A stretch of DNA of 32,313 bases from positions 1 through 32,313 of the forward strand of contig CAMYKK010000059.1 of assembly GCA_947258975.1 (NCBI GenBank), written 5' to 3'. Position 1 is the first letter of the stretch, and every line of letters starts with the position of its first letter. Below are positions 15,645-23,619 of this stretch, piece after piece. This DNA is from an uncultured Gammaproteobacteria bacterium (GTDB lineage: Bacteria > Pseudomonadota > Gammaproteobacteria > Arenicellales > JAANXG01). Made by a program: the position numbers and the translations under genes. Below the pieces are notes generated by a model that saw only the letters and a program-made list of their open reading frames with translations, searched no databases and had not been told where the DNA came from.

Positions 15645-16690
15645 GTTCCGGGACGCTCAAATACGTAGTGACTGACCCACCACTGCTGACCGTCGTCGTA
15701 ACCAAACAATTCCGCGCAGGCCATGAAAAATATTCGCCAGCGCATCCACCACAATCCCGCGTGTTCGTGGCCGTAAGTCGACTCAAGGATCGGCCAGATC
15801 TTTTCGCGGTGGTTTTCCATATTGGCCAGCCAGGCGTTGGCGGTCTTTTGATAATGTATGCCATCCCAGCGCCAGCGGTTTATAAGATGAAGTCGCTGTT
15901 GGAACCACAGCGGCAGATCATCGCTGGGCATCATTCCGCCGCTGAAAAAATGCCGGCTCATCCAGTCGTTGGCCCCGTTGTCGACGAAAGCGTAGGGCAC
16001 CGCGCGATGACAGAATATATGCATAAAGAATTTACCGCCGGGGGCCAACCAGGCGTAAATACAGTCGAACAGCAAACGCCAGTTACGGATGTGTTCGAAC
16101 ATTTCCACTGAGACAACGCGATCAAAACGTTGGTCCGTTTGGAATTGATTCATATCGCAAGTAATCACGTCAATATTATTCAAACCTCGCCGCTGAGCCT
16201 GGCTGCTTATGAATTCGCGTTGCGACACAGAATTGGAGACCGCGGTGATGTGACTGGTGGGGTAGTGTTGTGCCATCCATAAGGTCAGTGACCCCCAACC
16301 GCAGCCAAGTTCGAGGATCGATTGACCGTCGAGGATCCGCGCACGCTGACAGGTGGCTTCCAGTGCGAGCGCCTCTGCCTGGGAGAGATCGTTCACGCCG
16401 AGGTGCCACAAGCAGCTGCTGTACTTGCGATGTGGACCCAGCACGTAGGCAAAAAACTCCGCAGGCACTTCGTAATGCTGCTCGTTTGCCGTATCCGGTA
16501 CCAAGGCAATCGGCGCGCCATCCATCGCGGCGATGAAGCGGCTATTCAGGCTTGCCATCGCCTCGCAGTTGTCTGCGCAAATTTCCTTCAGGCGTGCTCG
16601 AACCAGCCGCCGGATACCAGTGCGAATGAATGCGTCGGGCAATCGACCTTGTTCAGTCCAATCCAGAGCGAGTCGAGCGGCGGTGTTCAT
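15641..16690 (-). CDS. Second Cfa-like class I SAM methyltransferase
   Basis: A 349-residue methyltransferase of the cyclopropane-synthase superfamily, clearly distinct from the one at 9738-11057. It lacks the long lipid-binding N-terminal domain and has QHYEVPAEFFAYVLGPHRKYSSC in place of the usual HYDxGNxFYxLFLD block. The SAM site is SILELGCGWGSLTLWMAQHYP, and VVSVEMFEHIRNW and FCHRAVPYAF follow. It is the first gene of the operon, with GGGGA 8-12 bases before the ATG at 16690. The long tryptophan-rich C-terminus suggests membrane contact. The substrate is unknown; acyl chains of phospholipids are likely by family. Confidence 0.9.
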   Translation of the reverse strand: MNTAARLALDWTEQGRLPDAFIRTGIRRLVRARLKEICADNCEAMASLNSRFIAAMDGAPIALVPDTANEQHYEVPAEFFAYVLGPHRKYSSCLWHLGVNDLSQAEALALEATCQRARILDGQSILELGCGWGSLTLWMAQHYPTSHITAVSNSVSQREFISSQAQRRGLNNIDVITCDMNQFQTDQRFDRVVSVEMFEHIRNWRLLFDCIYAWLAPGGKFFMHIFCHRAVPYAFVDNGANDWMSRHFFSGGMMPSDDLPLWFQQRLHLINRWRWDGIHYQKTANAWLANMENHREKIWPILESTYGHEHAGLWWMRWRIFFMACAELFGYDDGQQWWVSHYVFERPGT

Positions 16691-17084
16691 CTCATAGTCC
16701 CCATTCGGTTCGATAGCTCATAAGCTTCGGTATGTCTCAACGCGCATGGTACGTGTCACGGTGTCGTCAGAATGTGAAGAGTCTCGCGTGAGATCGCGGC
16801 AGTAAACCCCACTTGTGTAATTGTTATTGCTACAGATCGGCGGAGTAACCATTGATTTTTTATAATGAACGGTTGCTCGGGCTGATAGGGTATCGCTGAT
16901 GAACACATTACTGGTGGCCGGTTCGCCTCGGAAGGTGGGTGCCCGGTCCGTTCAACGGCATCCCAATTGCGCACGGATGTTTGGTCGCCGAGTGTGGGTT
17001 GGTTGTGTCCGGCTATAGACCGCGTTGCGGCAGGTGTTCGACCGCTTAAATTCGAGTTCAGTGGGCGCGAAACTCGGGTAAGAG
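16691..17084. other. Upstream region of the eight-gene operon
   Basis: About 390 bases between the operon start and the end of the broken sensor kinase, expected to hold the operon promoter. On the minus strand an AT-rich block (ATTATAAAAAATC near 16853-16866) could be part of a -10 region, but no convincing -35 partner is seen. A 110-codon frame that overlaps the kinase stop (16756-17088) has no family resemblance and is taken as chance. Confidence 0.35.
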
Positions 17085-18403
17085 TCAAACGGCATGTGCC
17101 ATGTGTTCGCTATGAGCGGTGGGAAACGTTACCGTGACCCGGGTCCCGAACTCGGGTTGACGTTCGATATGCACAGGCCAGTTGAACCGTTCTGAAAGTC
17201 GGCGGACGATTGTGAGGCCGACTCCGGAACTGCCGCGGCGCTGAGAATGGCCTTGGTGAAACGGTTTGAATACGCGTTCGACTTTCTGCTTGGGTATGCC
17301 GATGCTGCTGTCTTCGATCCGCACGAAGCCGTCGCCGATATGCACCGTGACACGGCCTGCGTCGGTGTAGGAAAACGCATTGCGTATTAGGTTGCCGATC
17401 AGGACCGATGGCACTTTCTCGGAGGTATCAACGATCAGTCGGACATCCCCCGTGGATCGAACGTCGATGGGCTTTCCCGCAAGTAGTACTGACGCTCGCT
17501 CAATCTCCTCCTTCACGAGTTCGTTGACGCATACCGGTTTCCGGGACAGCCCCTGCTCGGACTCCCGCGCTAATAGCAGAAACGCCCCCACCAGTTCTTC
17601 CATGTCGATCGCGGAACGCTTGATCCGTTCCACGGAATTTTTCATCGGGGTGTTTGGTTCTTGCTTGCTCAGTAGCATGTTTGCGGTAATCTTGATGACC
17701 GTTAGTGGGGTGCGCAACTCATGACTGGCATCACGGGTGAATGTGCGCTCCCTATCAAAGAATTCACGAATTCATTGATGCGCTGCGCAAAGTGGTGCAA
17801 TGCATCCGCCAACGCTAACACCTCTTGGTTCGGTTCATCCTGGAAAGCACTAGAATCGAATGCAGCTGCATCAGGATGCTCCAAATCGAGCATGTGTACC
17901 GACCGCGCCAATTTGATGACGGGCGAAACGGCCCGTCGGAATTGCCGATAAGCGATCCAGGCCCCGAGGTACAGCATCACCAGCACGCCGGCGAGCGGTA
18001 CCAGACCAAAGTAGAACGCGGGTTCGTTGACGTTTTCACCATCGAACACCAACACAAGGCGCTGGCCGGCGTTGTCCGTAACATAAACGACGGTATAGTC
18101 TGTTGTCGAGGTCTGGTCGTGAAAGCCTGGCCCCAGTCCGCGAACTTCGGGAGGGATTCCTTCACCGCCTGCGATCTGGCCGAGGTAGCCGGTGAGATTG
18201 AGTGTGTCCGGCGCCGGGAATTACTTTTGCTCGTCGTGCATGCGCCAGAAGTAGGCCGCTTCGTCCAGCAGGGCCTGTTTTACCAAAACTTCTTCCAGCA
18301 CCAAACCGGCTAAATATACGCCCAAGACCGCCACCACGCTGATCAGGCCAGCTTGAAGGAGGAAAGCCTTGCCTAGCTTACGGCGTAGCCCGGTCTCAGC
18401 CAT
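17085..18403 (-). pseudogene. Sensor histidine kinase, disrupted by a stop codon and an 8-bp duplication
   Basis: Joined frames spell a complete membrane kinase of about 436 residues: an N-terminal membrane helix (LLQAGLISVVAVLGVYLAGL), a short periplasmic part, a second helix (FGLVPLAGVLVMLYLGAWIA), HAMP-like linker, dimerisation box with DASHELRTPLTVIK, N-box NLIRNAFSYTDAG, and G-boxes GIPKQKVERVF and SSGVGLTIV. Lesion 1 is an in-frame TAA at 18221-18223, after which the same frame continues FPAPDTLNLTGYLG. Lesion 2 is a tandem 8-bp duplication (GAATTCAC/GAATTCAT, 17760-17775). Deleting one unit restores RINEFFDRERTFTRDASHEL. The start overlaps the regulator gene by 8 bases. As written, the product cannot be functional. 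Confidence 0.88.
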
Positions 18404-19094
18404 TCAATTCAGCGATGCGGTATCCTGCACCTTGGACTGTATGTAGGAGCGGTTTACTGAAGGGTCGATCAATTTGTTTACGCAGGTTGTAGAGGTGACT
18501 GCGCAAGGTATCGCTATCCGGGAGGATATCGCCCCAAATCTCGCGTTCCACTTCTTGGCGACTTACGACCCTTGGCGAGGACCGCATCAATATGGCCAGA
18601 ATCTTGAGTCCAATCGGTGACAGCTTGATGTCTTTGCCCGCCCTTTGAACACGTAGGGTGCCGGTATCCAGCACCAGGTCACTGACGGACAGGATCTCAG
18701 GACTTACTTGACCCCGTTTTCGGCGTATCAACGCTTTAACCCTGGCCTCCAACTCCGCCATATCGAACGGTTTGACCAGGTAGTCGTCGGCACCGACGTC
18801 GAAGCCCGCAATTTTATCGTCCAGCGTATCCCGGGCAGTCAACATTAGCAGAGGCGTCGCGCGACGGCCCTCATTGCGGAGTTTTTCGCAAAGTTTCAAG
18901 CCGTCCATACCGGGCAACATGAGGTCTAAGATGATGACATCGTACTCATTAGTGACCGCTAAGTGGAGCCCGGTGACGCCATCGGGCGCATAGTCCAAAA
19001 CGTAGTTGCGGTGCTCGAAATAGGCGTAGACCATTTCCGCTATGTCTTGGTGATCTTCGACCAGCAGCAACGCGCCGGATTGTTCTGATGTCAT
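18396..19094 (-). CDS. OmpR/PhoB-type response regulator
   Basis: A 232-residue DNA-binding response regulator. The receiver has acidic Glu13 and Asp14, phosphoacceptor Asp57 in ILDLMLPGMDG, Thr86 in MLTARD and Lys108 in VKPFD. The C-terminal winged helix (about 135-230) includes LSPIGLKILAILMRSSPRVVSRQEVE, IWGDILPDSDTLRSHLYNLRKQID and the TVQGAGYRI wing. All key residues are present, so the protein looks functional although its partner kinase, encoded just downstream with an 8-base overlap, is broken. It may now be phosphorylated by another kinase or by acetyl phosphate. Confidence 0.95.
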   Translation of the reverse strand: MTSEQSGALLLVEDHQDIAEMVYAYFEHRNYVLDYAPDGVTGLHLAVTNEYDVIILDLMLPGMDGLKLCEKLRNEGRRATPLLMLTARDTLDDKIAGFDVGADDYLVKPFDMAELEARVKALIRRKRGQVSPEILSVSDLVLDTGTLRVQRAGKDIKLSPIGLKILAILMRSSPRVVSRQEVEREIWGDILPDSDTLRSHLYNLRKQIDRPFSKPLLHTVQGAGYRIAELNG

Positions 19095-19183
19095 GTTAAC
19101 TCTTGTTTAATTTGCATTGCACGGTAAATTAGAAATTGTGAAAACAGCGTGAAAGCGATGCTCCCAATAATTGGCCGGATATT

Positions 19184-19966
19184 TTACAACGTAGCCACTT
19201 TTTTTTCCGCAACCATCATATAATTCACGGCGTGTATCCGGGAGAGACTGAAACTTTTTGTGACCGGATTGATGCGCACGCCCGTTTGGTCAATGACGCT
19301 GAAACCGTTATTTAGGAACAATTTTCCTATTTCCCGGGGCCGCCTGAAGTTTTTCCATTGATGTGTGCCCTTGGGCAGCCAGCGTAAAATGTATTCGGCA
19401 CCGATAATCGCAAAAAGGAACGACATGATTGTGCGGTTTATTGTCGCAACTACCATTAAGCCCCCTGGGCGCACCAGACTCGCGCACGAACGCATGAAAT
19501 CGGACAGGTTCGCGACGTGTTCGACGACTTCCATGTTGAGCACTACGTCGTAGCGTGTGCTCTGGCCAGCCAGGGATTCGACGGTAATGAGCTGGTAGTC
19601 AATGTTTAAGTACTCGTGCTCCGCGTGGAGCTGCGCGATGCAAATATTCTTCTCGACCACATCGACGCCACACACCTGGGCGCCGAGCTTGGTCATAGAC
19701 TCACTCAGTATGCCTCCACCACATCCGATGTCGAGAACGCGTAGACCTGTGAGGGGTGCCTCGTCGATTGGATTACGAGCGTAACGTTGGCTGAGTATCT
19801 CCCGTAAGTATTCGACCCGGAAACGGTTCAGCCGATGTAAAGGCCAAAATGGGCCTGTCTCGTCCCACCAAAGATCGGCGAGTTTTGTGTAGTAGGAAAC
19901 TTCTTTCGGGTCAAGTCTCGGACGATATCGTTTTTTTTCATCACTTATGACTTGCTTGTGTTTCAA
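19184..19966 (-). CDS. ubiG: Ubiquinone biosynthesis O-methyltransferase
   Basis: A 260-residue SAM methyltransferase matching UbiG, which carries out both O-methylations in ubiquinone synthesis. Features are SYYTKLADLWWDETGPFWPLHRLN at the N-terminus, SAM motif VLDIGCGGGILSESMTKLGA, acidic loop VCGVDVVEKNI, DVVLNMEVVEHVANLSDFM, and the C-terminal LRWLPKGTHQWKNFRRPREI that inserts at the membrane. The start is a TTG at 19964-19966, as there is no ATG in frame and the ribosome binding site is weak, so a slightly different start is possible. It is separated from the regulator gene by about 90 bases. Confidence 0.9.
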   Translation of the reverse strand: MKHKQVISDEKKRYRPRLDPKEVSYYTKLADLWWDETGPFWPLHRLNRFRVEYLREILSQRYARNPIDEAPLTGLRVLDIGCGGGILSESMTKLGAQVCGVDVVEKNICIAQLHAEHEYLNIDYQLITVESLAGQSTRYDVVLNMEVVEHVANLSDFMRSCASLVRPGGLMVVATINRTIMSFLFAIIGAEYILRWLPKGTHQWKNFRRPREIGKLFLNNGFSVIDQTGVRINPVTKSFSLSRIHAVNYMMVAEKKVATL

Positions 19967-20240
19967 TATGTGCGAGTGTATTGACTGATGTGTTCGTCTT
20001 GTACATCCAAGGTTCTTATAGCCCAGATAAATTGATGAACCAAGTGATCCAACTGCCTCTTTTGAATCATAAACAAGCGACTGATATGAGCTTGTCGAAT
20101 CGGGCGCATAAACTACGCAACGCTCGGGTTCAGTGTCGCTCTGGCCTTGGCCTAATGCCTAGATTATGAGTATGCGTTGCGCTCAACTTCTAACCGGTAT
20201 GGTGCAACATGAAATCTGGAAGCCTTTATTCCCAATCATC

Positions 20241-21023
20241 TCACTCATCGTTACTGTCAAGCATGTGGTAAAGGGCGCGGGGGTTTGGGATGGTAATATT
20301 TCGTCCATTGGCCACCGCTAAACCCTCACGTTCTAGTTCGGTGATAGCCCGCGCCACGGATTCTGGTCGCGCAGAAAGTAGTGATGCAATCTGACGGCGC
20401 ATGAGTGGCAGCTGTACGCACACGGCGCCTCCTCTACTGGTGATCCCGTATTGCTTTTCCATCATCCGAAGAAAATGGATCAAGCGCAGTTTGATTGGCA
20501 GGTGTTGTTCGCGCATGACCAGACCGTTTCGCGACCCCCTGTCACGTGCCAGTTTTCGAAATAGCATGCGGGAGAAGAGTGGGTATGTATCAGTGAGACG
20601 AATGATGGGTGTCTTTGGGAAGAAGCAGATATTGCAAACAGTCAACGCCTCCGCGGTTGTGACGTGGGGCTCATCCGCGAACAGGCTTCTGTATCCCATG
20701 AGATCTCCGGGTCCCACCAATCGCAATGCCTTATCTGATCGGATTGCATCCTTGTAATTCAACAGCACCAATCCGCTACGTACACAATACAGGCCTGAAG
20801 AGGCGACCCCTTCAGAGAAAATCTTGTCACCCCGATCAAAGTTACGAACGCCCATGGAACGCTCCAGCAGTGCCTTGTCCGCTGTGCGGAAGGGGACATC
20901 TCGCATGCAAGATTGAATACCACAATCAACGTGGGCGCATTTCGGTACCAACTGCGTACGCCAGTTTTTTTCGGATTTTTCAGCGCCAGCACAGATAGCG
21001 CCGCTATCGTCGTTATGAAACAT
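20241..21023 (-). CDS. Crp/Fnr family regulator, FNR-like with N-terminal Cys cluster
   Basis: A 260-residue regulator with an N-terminal Cys-rich segment, cyclic-nucleotide-like beta barrel, long dimer helix and HTH. Cysteines 29, 34 and 39 (CAHVDCGIQSC) plus Cys130 in LTVCNI, aligned with FNR Cys122, suggest an iron-sulfur oxygen sensor, though the spacing CX4CX4C differs from FNR. The cAMP-binding signature of CRP is absent: GDLMGYRSLF replaces the GE...RSA-type loop. The recognition helix reads ARPESVARAI, keeping the FNR Glu and Arg. Start: ATG at 21021-21023. It probably senses oxygen or redox state and is unlikely to sense cAMP. Confidence 0.88.
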   Translation of the reverse strand: MFHNDDSGAICAGAEKSEKNWRTQLVPKCAHVDCGIQSCMRDVPFRTADKALLERSMGVRNFDRGDKIFSEGVASSGLYCVRSGLVLLNYKDAIRSDKALRLVGPGDLMGYRSLFADEPHVTTAEALTVCNICFFPKTPIIRLTDTYPLFSRMLFRKLARDRGSRNGLVMREQHLPIKLRLIHFLRMMEKQYGITSRGGAVCVQLPLMRRQIASLLSARPESVARAITELEREGLAVANGRNITIPNPRALYHMLDSNDE

Positions 21024-21370
21024 TAGGTACCAAGCAATGAGATCTTGCTGAATTAATATTTAACCAGAGTACCAAACCGGTGTGAGTATTGTGTGAACAT
21101 TTCATTGACATGATGTAAGTATTATGGGTAACCACAGCAGTCGCCAGGCTCGTGCGGATAGGGGTGCATAATCGTTAATGGTGTCCCTGCGCCGGGTTGG
21201 TCTTATCAATGAAAGAACCGCAACACAAAATGCCCTTACACTTAGGGTACGACGAAGGTCTTCATCAATGAGTCGTCGCTTTTAGAATGGAAGGTTGATT
21301 AAATAGCAAGAGCCGTATAGGCGCGGAGCGACTACGCTTTCATCACTCCACGCCGTTAGGGCCGACGAGT
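21024..21370. other. Intergenic region upstream of the FNR-like gene
   Basis: About 350 bases, with the FNR-like gene start on one side and the end of the Prx5-Grx gene on the other. TTGACATGATGTAA near 21105 is a poor match to a FNR box. AT-rich sequence close to the FNR-like start (near 21048-21064) may hold its promoter. The hairpin at 21320-21354 is listed separately. No gene is seen. Confidence 0.4.
21320..21354 (-). terminator. Hairpin after the Prx5-Grx gene
   Basis: GGCGCGGAGCGA (21320-21331) and TCACTCCACGCC (21343-21354) pair over 12 positions with two G-T wobbles and an 11-base loop. It begins 17 bases after the stop of the minus-strand peroxiredoxin-glutaredoxin gene. There is no strong T-run, so termination is likely but not certain. 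Confidence 0.5.
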
Positions 21371-22114
21371 TTAAGCGGCCTCGCGCTGTTTCAGCCACAC
21401 TGCCAGCGACTCAGAATCTCCGATGTGTTCCCCGCTTATAAAGATTTGCGGAACAGTCACTTCACCAGCGACAGCGCGTAGACTTCGCTCTGTGTAGTCG
21501 TTATTGAGAACAAGCTCCTCGAATTCGATGCCGGCGTCGTGCAGAATGCCTTTAGCGCGGGCACAGTATGAGCAACCGCTGCGCGTAAAGACGGTGACAT
21601 CCAGTGGCTTGGCCGCATTGGGCGCGACATATTCGAGCATGGTATCGGCATCGGAGATTTCGAAAGGATCACCCTGCTTGTCGGGTTCGATAAACATTTT
21701 TTCGATGACCCCGTCTCGCACTAGCATGGAATAACGCCAGGAACGTTCGCCGAAGCCCAGGTCATTCTTTGAAACCAACATACCCATTCCACGGCTGAAA
21801 TCGCCGTTACCGTCGGGCAAGAACGTAATGTTCTGGGCCTTCTGCTCGGTGCGCCATTTGTTCATGACGAACGCGTCGTTGACCGATATGCAGACGATCT
21901 CATCTATGCCATTGGCCCTGAACATCGGGGCCAATTGATTGTAACGCGGCACATGTGTCGATGAGCAGGTAGGTGTGAATGCGCCGGGAAGCGCGAATAC
22001 AATAACAGTCTTGCCCTTGAAGACGTCATCCGTGCTCACTCCGATCCATTCGTGATCGCGACGCGCGCGGAAGACAACATTGGGCACCTTTTGCCCTTCT
22101 CTGCTTTCAATCAT
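21371..22114 (-). CDS. Peroxiredoxin 5-glutaredoxin hybrid peroxidase
   Basis: A 247-residue fusion protein that reduces hydrogen and organic peroxides with glutathione. Residues 1-165 are a Prx5 domain with the peroxidatic Cys50 in [16 protein letters not shown]. Residues 170-247 are a glutaredoxin domain with CSYC (Cys181, Cys184), [18 protein letters not shown] and the glutathione-binding TVP motif. The fused Grx recycles the Prx. Length and order match the hybrid Prx5 of Haemophilus and Chromatium. The start has a strong ribosome binding site (TTAGGAG). It lies near the divergent oxyR, a frequent pairing, and is probably OxyR-activated; the DUF2061 gene between them reads the same way. 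Confidence 0.95.
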   Translation of the reverse strand: MIESREGQKVPNVVFRARRDHEWIGVSTDDVFKGKTVIVFALPGAFTPTCSSTHVPRYNQLAPMFRANGIDEIVCISVNDAFVMNKWRTEQKAQNITFLPDGNGDFSRGMGMLVSKNDLGFGERSWRYSMLVRDGVIEKMFIEPDKQGDPFEISDADTMLEYVAPNAAKPLDVTVFTRSGCSYCARAKGILHDAGIEFEELVLNNDYTERSLRAVAGEVTVPQIFISGEHIGDSESLAVWLKQREAA

Positions 22115-22176
22115 GATTTACTCCTAATTTTCCAGTTAATTGGTGTAGAACTCCAAACGTGTTGGGTTCGGTTTAG

Positions 22177-22191
22177 CCCGGGATACCCGGG
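22177..22191. repeat. Short perfect hairpin between DUF2061 and Prx5-Grx
   Basis: CCCGGG-ATA-CCCGGG is a perfect 6-bp hairpin in the 95-base gap between the two minus-strand genes. It could attenuate read-through or separate their expression. No T-run follows on the minus strand. Confidence 0.4.
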
Positions 22192-22209
22192 ACGTCAGAT
22201 GGCTTGTTT

Positions 22210-22410
22210 CTATGTTGACACGTACATGCGTGTACTGTGAGGGTGCTGCGAACGGGCCCATGCCTTTTCATGGAGGTGATAGGTGACGGTATTGATGGCG
22301 GGTTCGACCAAGGCGATGGCGCCGCCCACGATCACGCTACCGCTGAGCACATAGCCAACAGTGAACGCGACGGTGAAGTGCACGATGGCGAAACTGAGTG
22401 TCTTGGTCAT
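22210..22410 (-). CDS. DUF2061 small membrane protein
   Basis: A 66-residue protein matching DUF2061: MTKTLSFAIVHFTVAFTVGY, VLSGSVIVGGAIALVEPAIN and TVTYHLHEKAW. Two membrane helices are joined by a short loop, with the conserved EPxxNTxxYxxHEKxW end, then a family-external tail. GGAG precedes the ATG at 22410 (revcomp of GCTCCGG). The function is unknown. The position between oxyR and the hybrid peroxidase suggests co-expression with the peroxide response. Confidence 0.9.
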   Translation of the reverse strand: MTKTLSFAIVHFTVAFTVGYVLSGSVIVGGAIALVEPAINTVTYHLHEKAWARSQHPHSTRMYVST

Positions 22411-22478
22411 GATGTTTGCTCCGGATAAATTAGTTATGACCGTCTAGTCTTTCTGTTTATTTATCATAAGTAAATTGA

Positions 22479-22495
22479 ATTATATTTAATATATT
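22479..22495. promoter_or_regulatory. AT palindrome in the oxyR-DUF2061 intergenic region (site B)
   Basis: ATTATATT-T-AATATATT differs from the palindrome at 8421-8437 at the centre and in one arm base, and also follows TTGA. It lies in the 123-base divergent region, 68-84 bases from the DUF2061 start and 39-55 from the oxyR start. ATAG-type quarter sites appear just to the right (near 22496-22510), so OxyR binding here is possible. The region is very AT-rich, which weakens the match. Confidence 0.35.
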
Positions 22496-22533
22496 GATAG
22501 TATTTATAGAACATTGAGCTCGCGCCAAGCCCG

Positions 22534-23454
22534 GTGGATTATCTTCCTACAATCAAGCAGTTACGCTATTTCACGGCCCTAGAGGAGCACGAGCACTTCG
22601 GCCGTGCCGCCGAGGCGTGCTTCGTTTCGCAATCCGCGTTTTCGGTCGCCATTCGTGAGTTGGAGTCGGTGCTGGACATCCAGCTCGTCGACCGTACCCG
22701 TAAGCAAGTGACCATCACCGCGATTGGTAGTGACATCGCCACGCAGGCACGCTTGGTACTACGCGATGCGCAATCCCTGGTTGAAATGGCCCGGCACGAG
22801 CGCGAACCGTTGGCGGGGCGTCTCGCTTTAGGCGTGATTCCCACCATCGCTCCCTTCTTGCTACCGCGCTTCATGCCCGCGCTCCACGAGGCGTATCCGC
22901 GCCTGCAGCTTTATCTGCGCGAAGACATGACGGCAGTTTTGCTTGACACACTACTTGGCGGTGAGCTGGATTTAGTGCTGATGGCACTGCCCTACGATAT
23001 GCGCCACGTTGAGGTTATGCCACTATTACGCGATCCATTCCGCCTCGCCTACCGCAAGGGTACCAAGCGGATCGATCCCAAGCATTACAGCTTCAACCGG
23101 CTGCAACGCGACAGTATCTTGTTACTCAAAGACGGCCATTGCTTGCGCGATCATGCGTTGGCCGCCTGTAAGCTTCGTCAGCAAGAGAAGCTCAGTCGCT
23201 TCTCAGCCAATAGCCTCCTGACACTCGTACAGATGGTCGATTCCGATCTCGGTATTTCTTATCTTCCCGCCATGGCTGAAGGATCAGCACTGTTGGCGAA
23301 TACCAGGGTATGTACCCAACCGTTAGATAAGAATGCTTACCGTGACATTGGGCTGGTATGGCGACGTGGCACGGGCCGCACAGAGGAGTTTCGTGCGCTC
23401 GGTGCAATGATTCAAAAGCATAAGCCCAAGTCGGTAGCCAGCATCATTAAGTAA
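22534..23454 (+). CDS. oxyR: OxyR, LysR-type peroxide-sensing regulator
   Basis: A 306-residue LysR-type regulator. The N-terminal winged helix reads IKQLRYFTALEEHEHFGRAAEACFVSQSAFS. The regulatory domain holds the redox pair Cys203 and Cys212 in GHCLRDHALAAC, the CX8C arrangement that forms a disulfide with hydrogen peroxide in OxyR (Cys199 and Cys208 in E. coli). The downstream FSANSLLTLVQMVDSDLGISYLPA is likewise OxyR-specific. The start is a GTG at 22534. It is divergent from DUF2061 and the Prx5-Grx hybrid, the expected targets. It should activate peroxide defence genes in this island. Confidence 0.95.
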   Translation: MDYLPTIKQLRYFTALEEHEHFGRAAEACFVSQSAFSVAIRELESVLDIQLVDRTRKQVTITAIGSDIATQARLVLRDAQSLVEMARHEREPLAGRLALGVIPTIAPFLLPRFMPALHEAYPRLQLYLREDMTAVLLDTLLGGELDLVLMALPYDMRHVEVMPLLRDPFRLAYRKGTKRIDPKHYSFNRLQRDSILLLKDGHCLRDHALAACKLRQQEKLSRFSANSLLTLVQMVDSDLGISYLPAMAEGSALLANTRVCTQPLDKNAYRDIGLVWRRGTGRTEEFRALGAMIQKHKPKSVASIIK

Positions 23455-23554
23455 ATTATTGTTTTCCAAGTTGGTTATGCTGAAATCAACAGTGCATTGT
23501 ACGGAAGAGGAGAACGCGCATTCTTTATTGCAAGGTAATTCTATAGGATGAGGC

Positions 23555-23569
23555 GACTGCGGCGCAGTC
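23555..23569. promoter_or_regulatory. Perfect 15-bp palindrome upstream of the photoactivated cyclase
   Basis: GACTGCG-G-CGCAGTC is an exact palindrome with 7-bp arms. It lies 50 bases before the cyclase ATG and about 100 bases after the oxyR stop. It could be an operator for the cyclase gene or the hairpin of an oxyR terminator, but no T-run follows. Confidence 0.4.
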
Positions 23570-23619
23570 CACAAGGCCGATGATTTTCTGGTCGCCGACT
23601 CCGGTAGAGCATAACTATT

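Noticed and set aside
16756-17088. 110-codon minus-strand frame overlapping the kinase stop.
   Set aside because: TTG start, no ribosome binding site, no recognisable domain; probably chance.
21105-21118. TTGACATGATGTAA as an FNR box upstream of the FNR-like gene.
   Set aside because: Both half sites deviate from TTGAT-N4-ATCAA, so it is not a convincing site.
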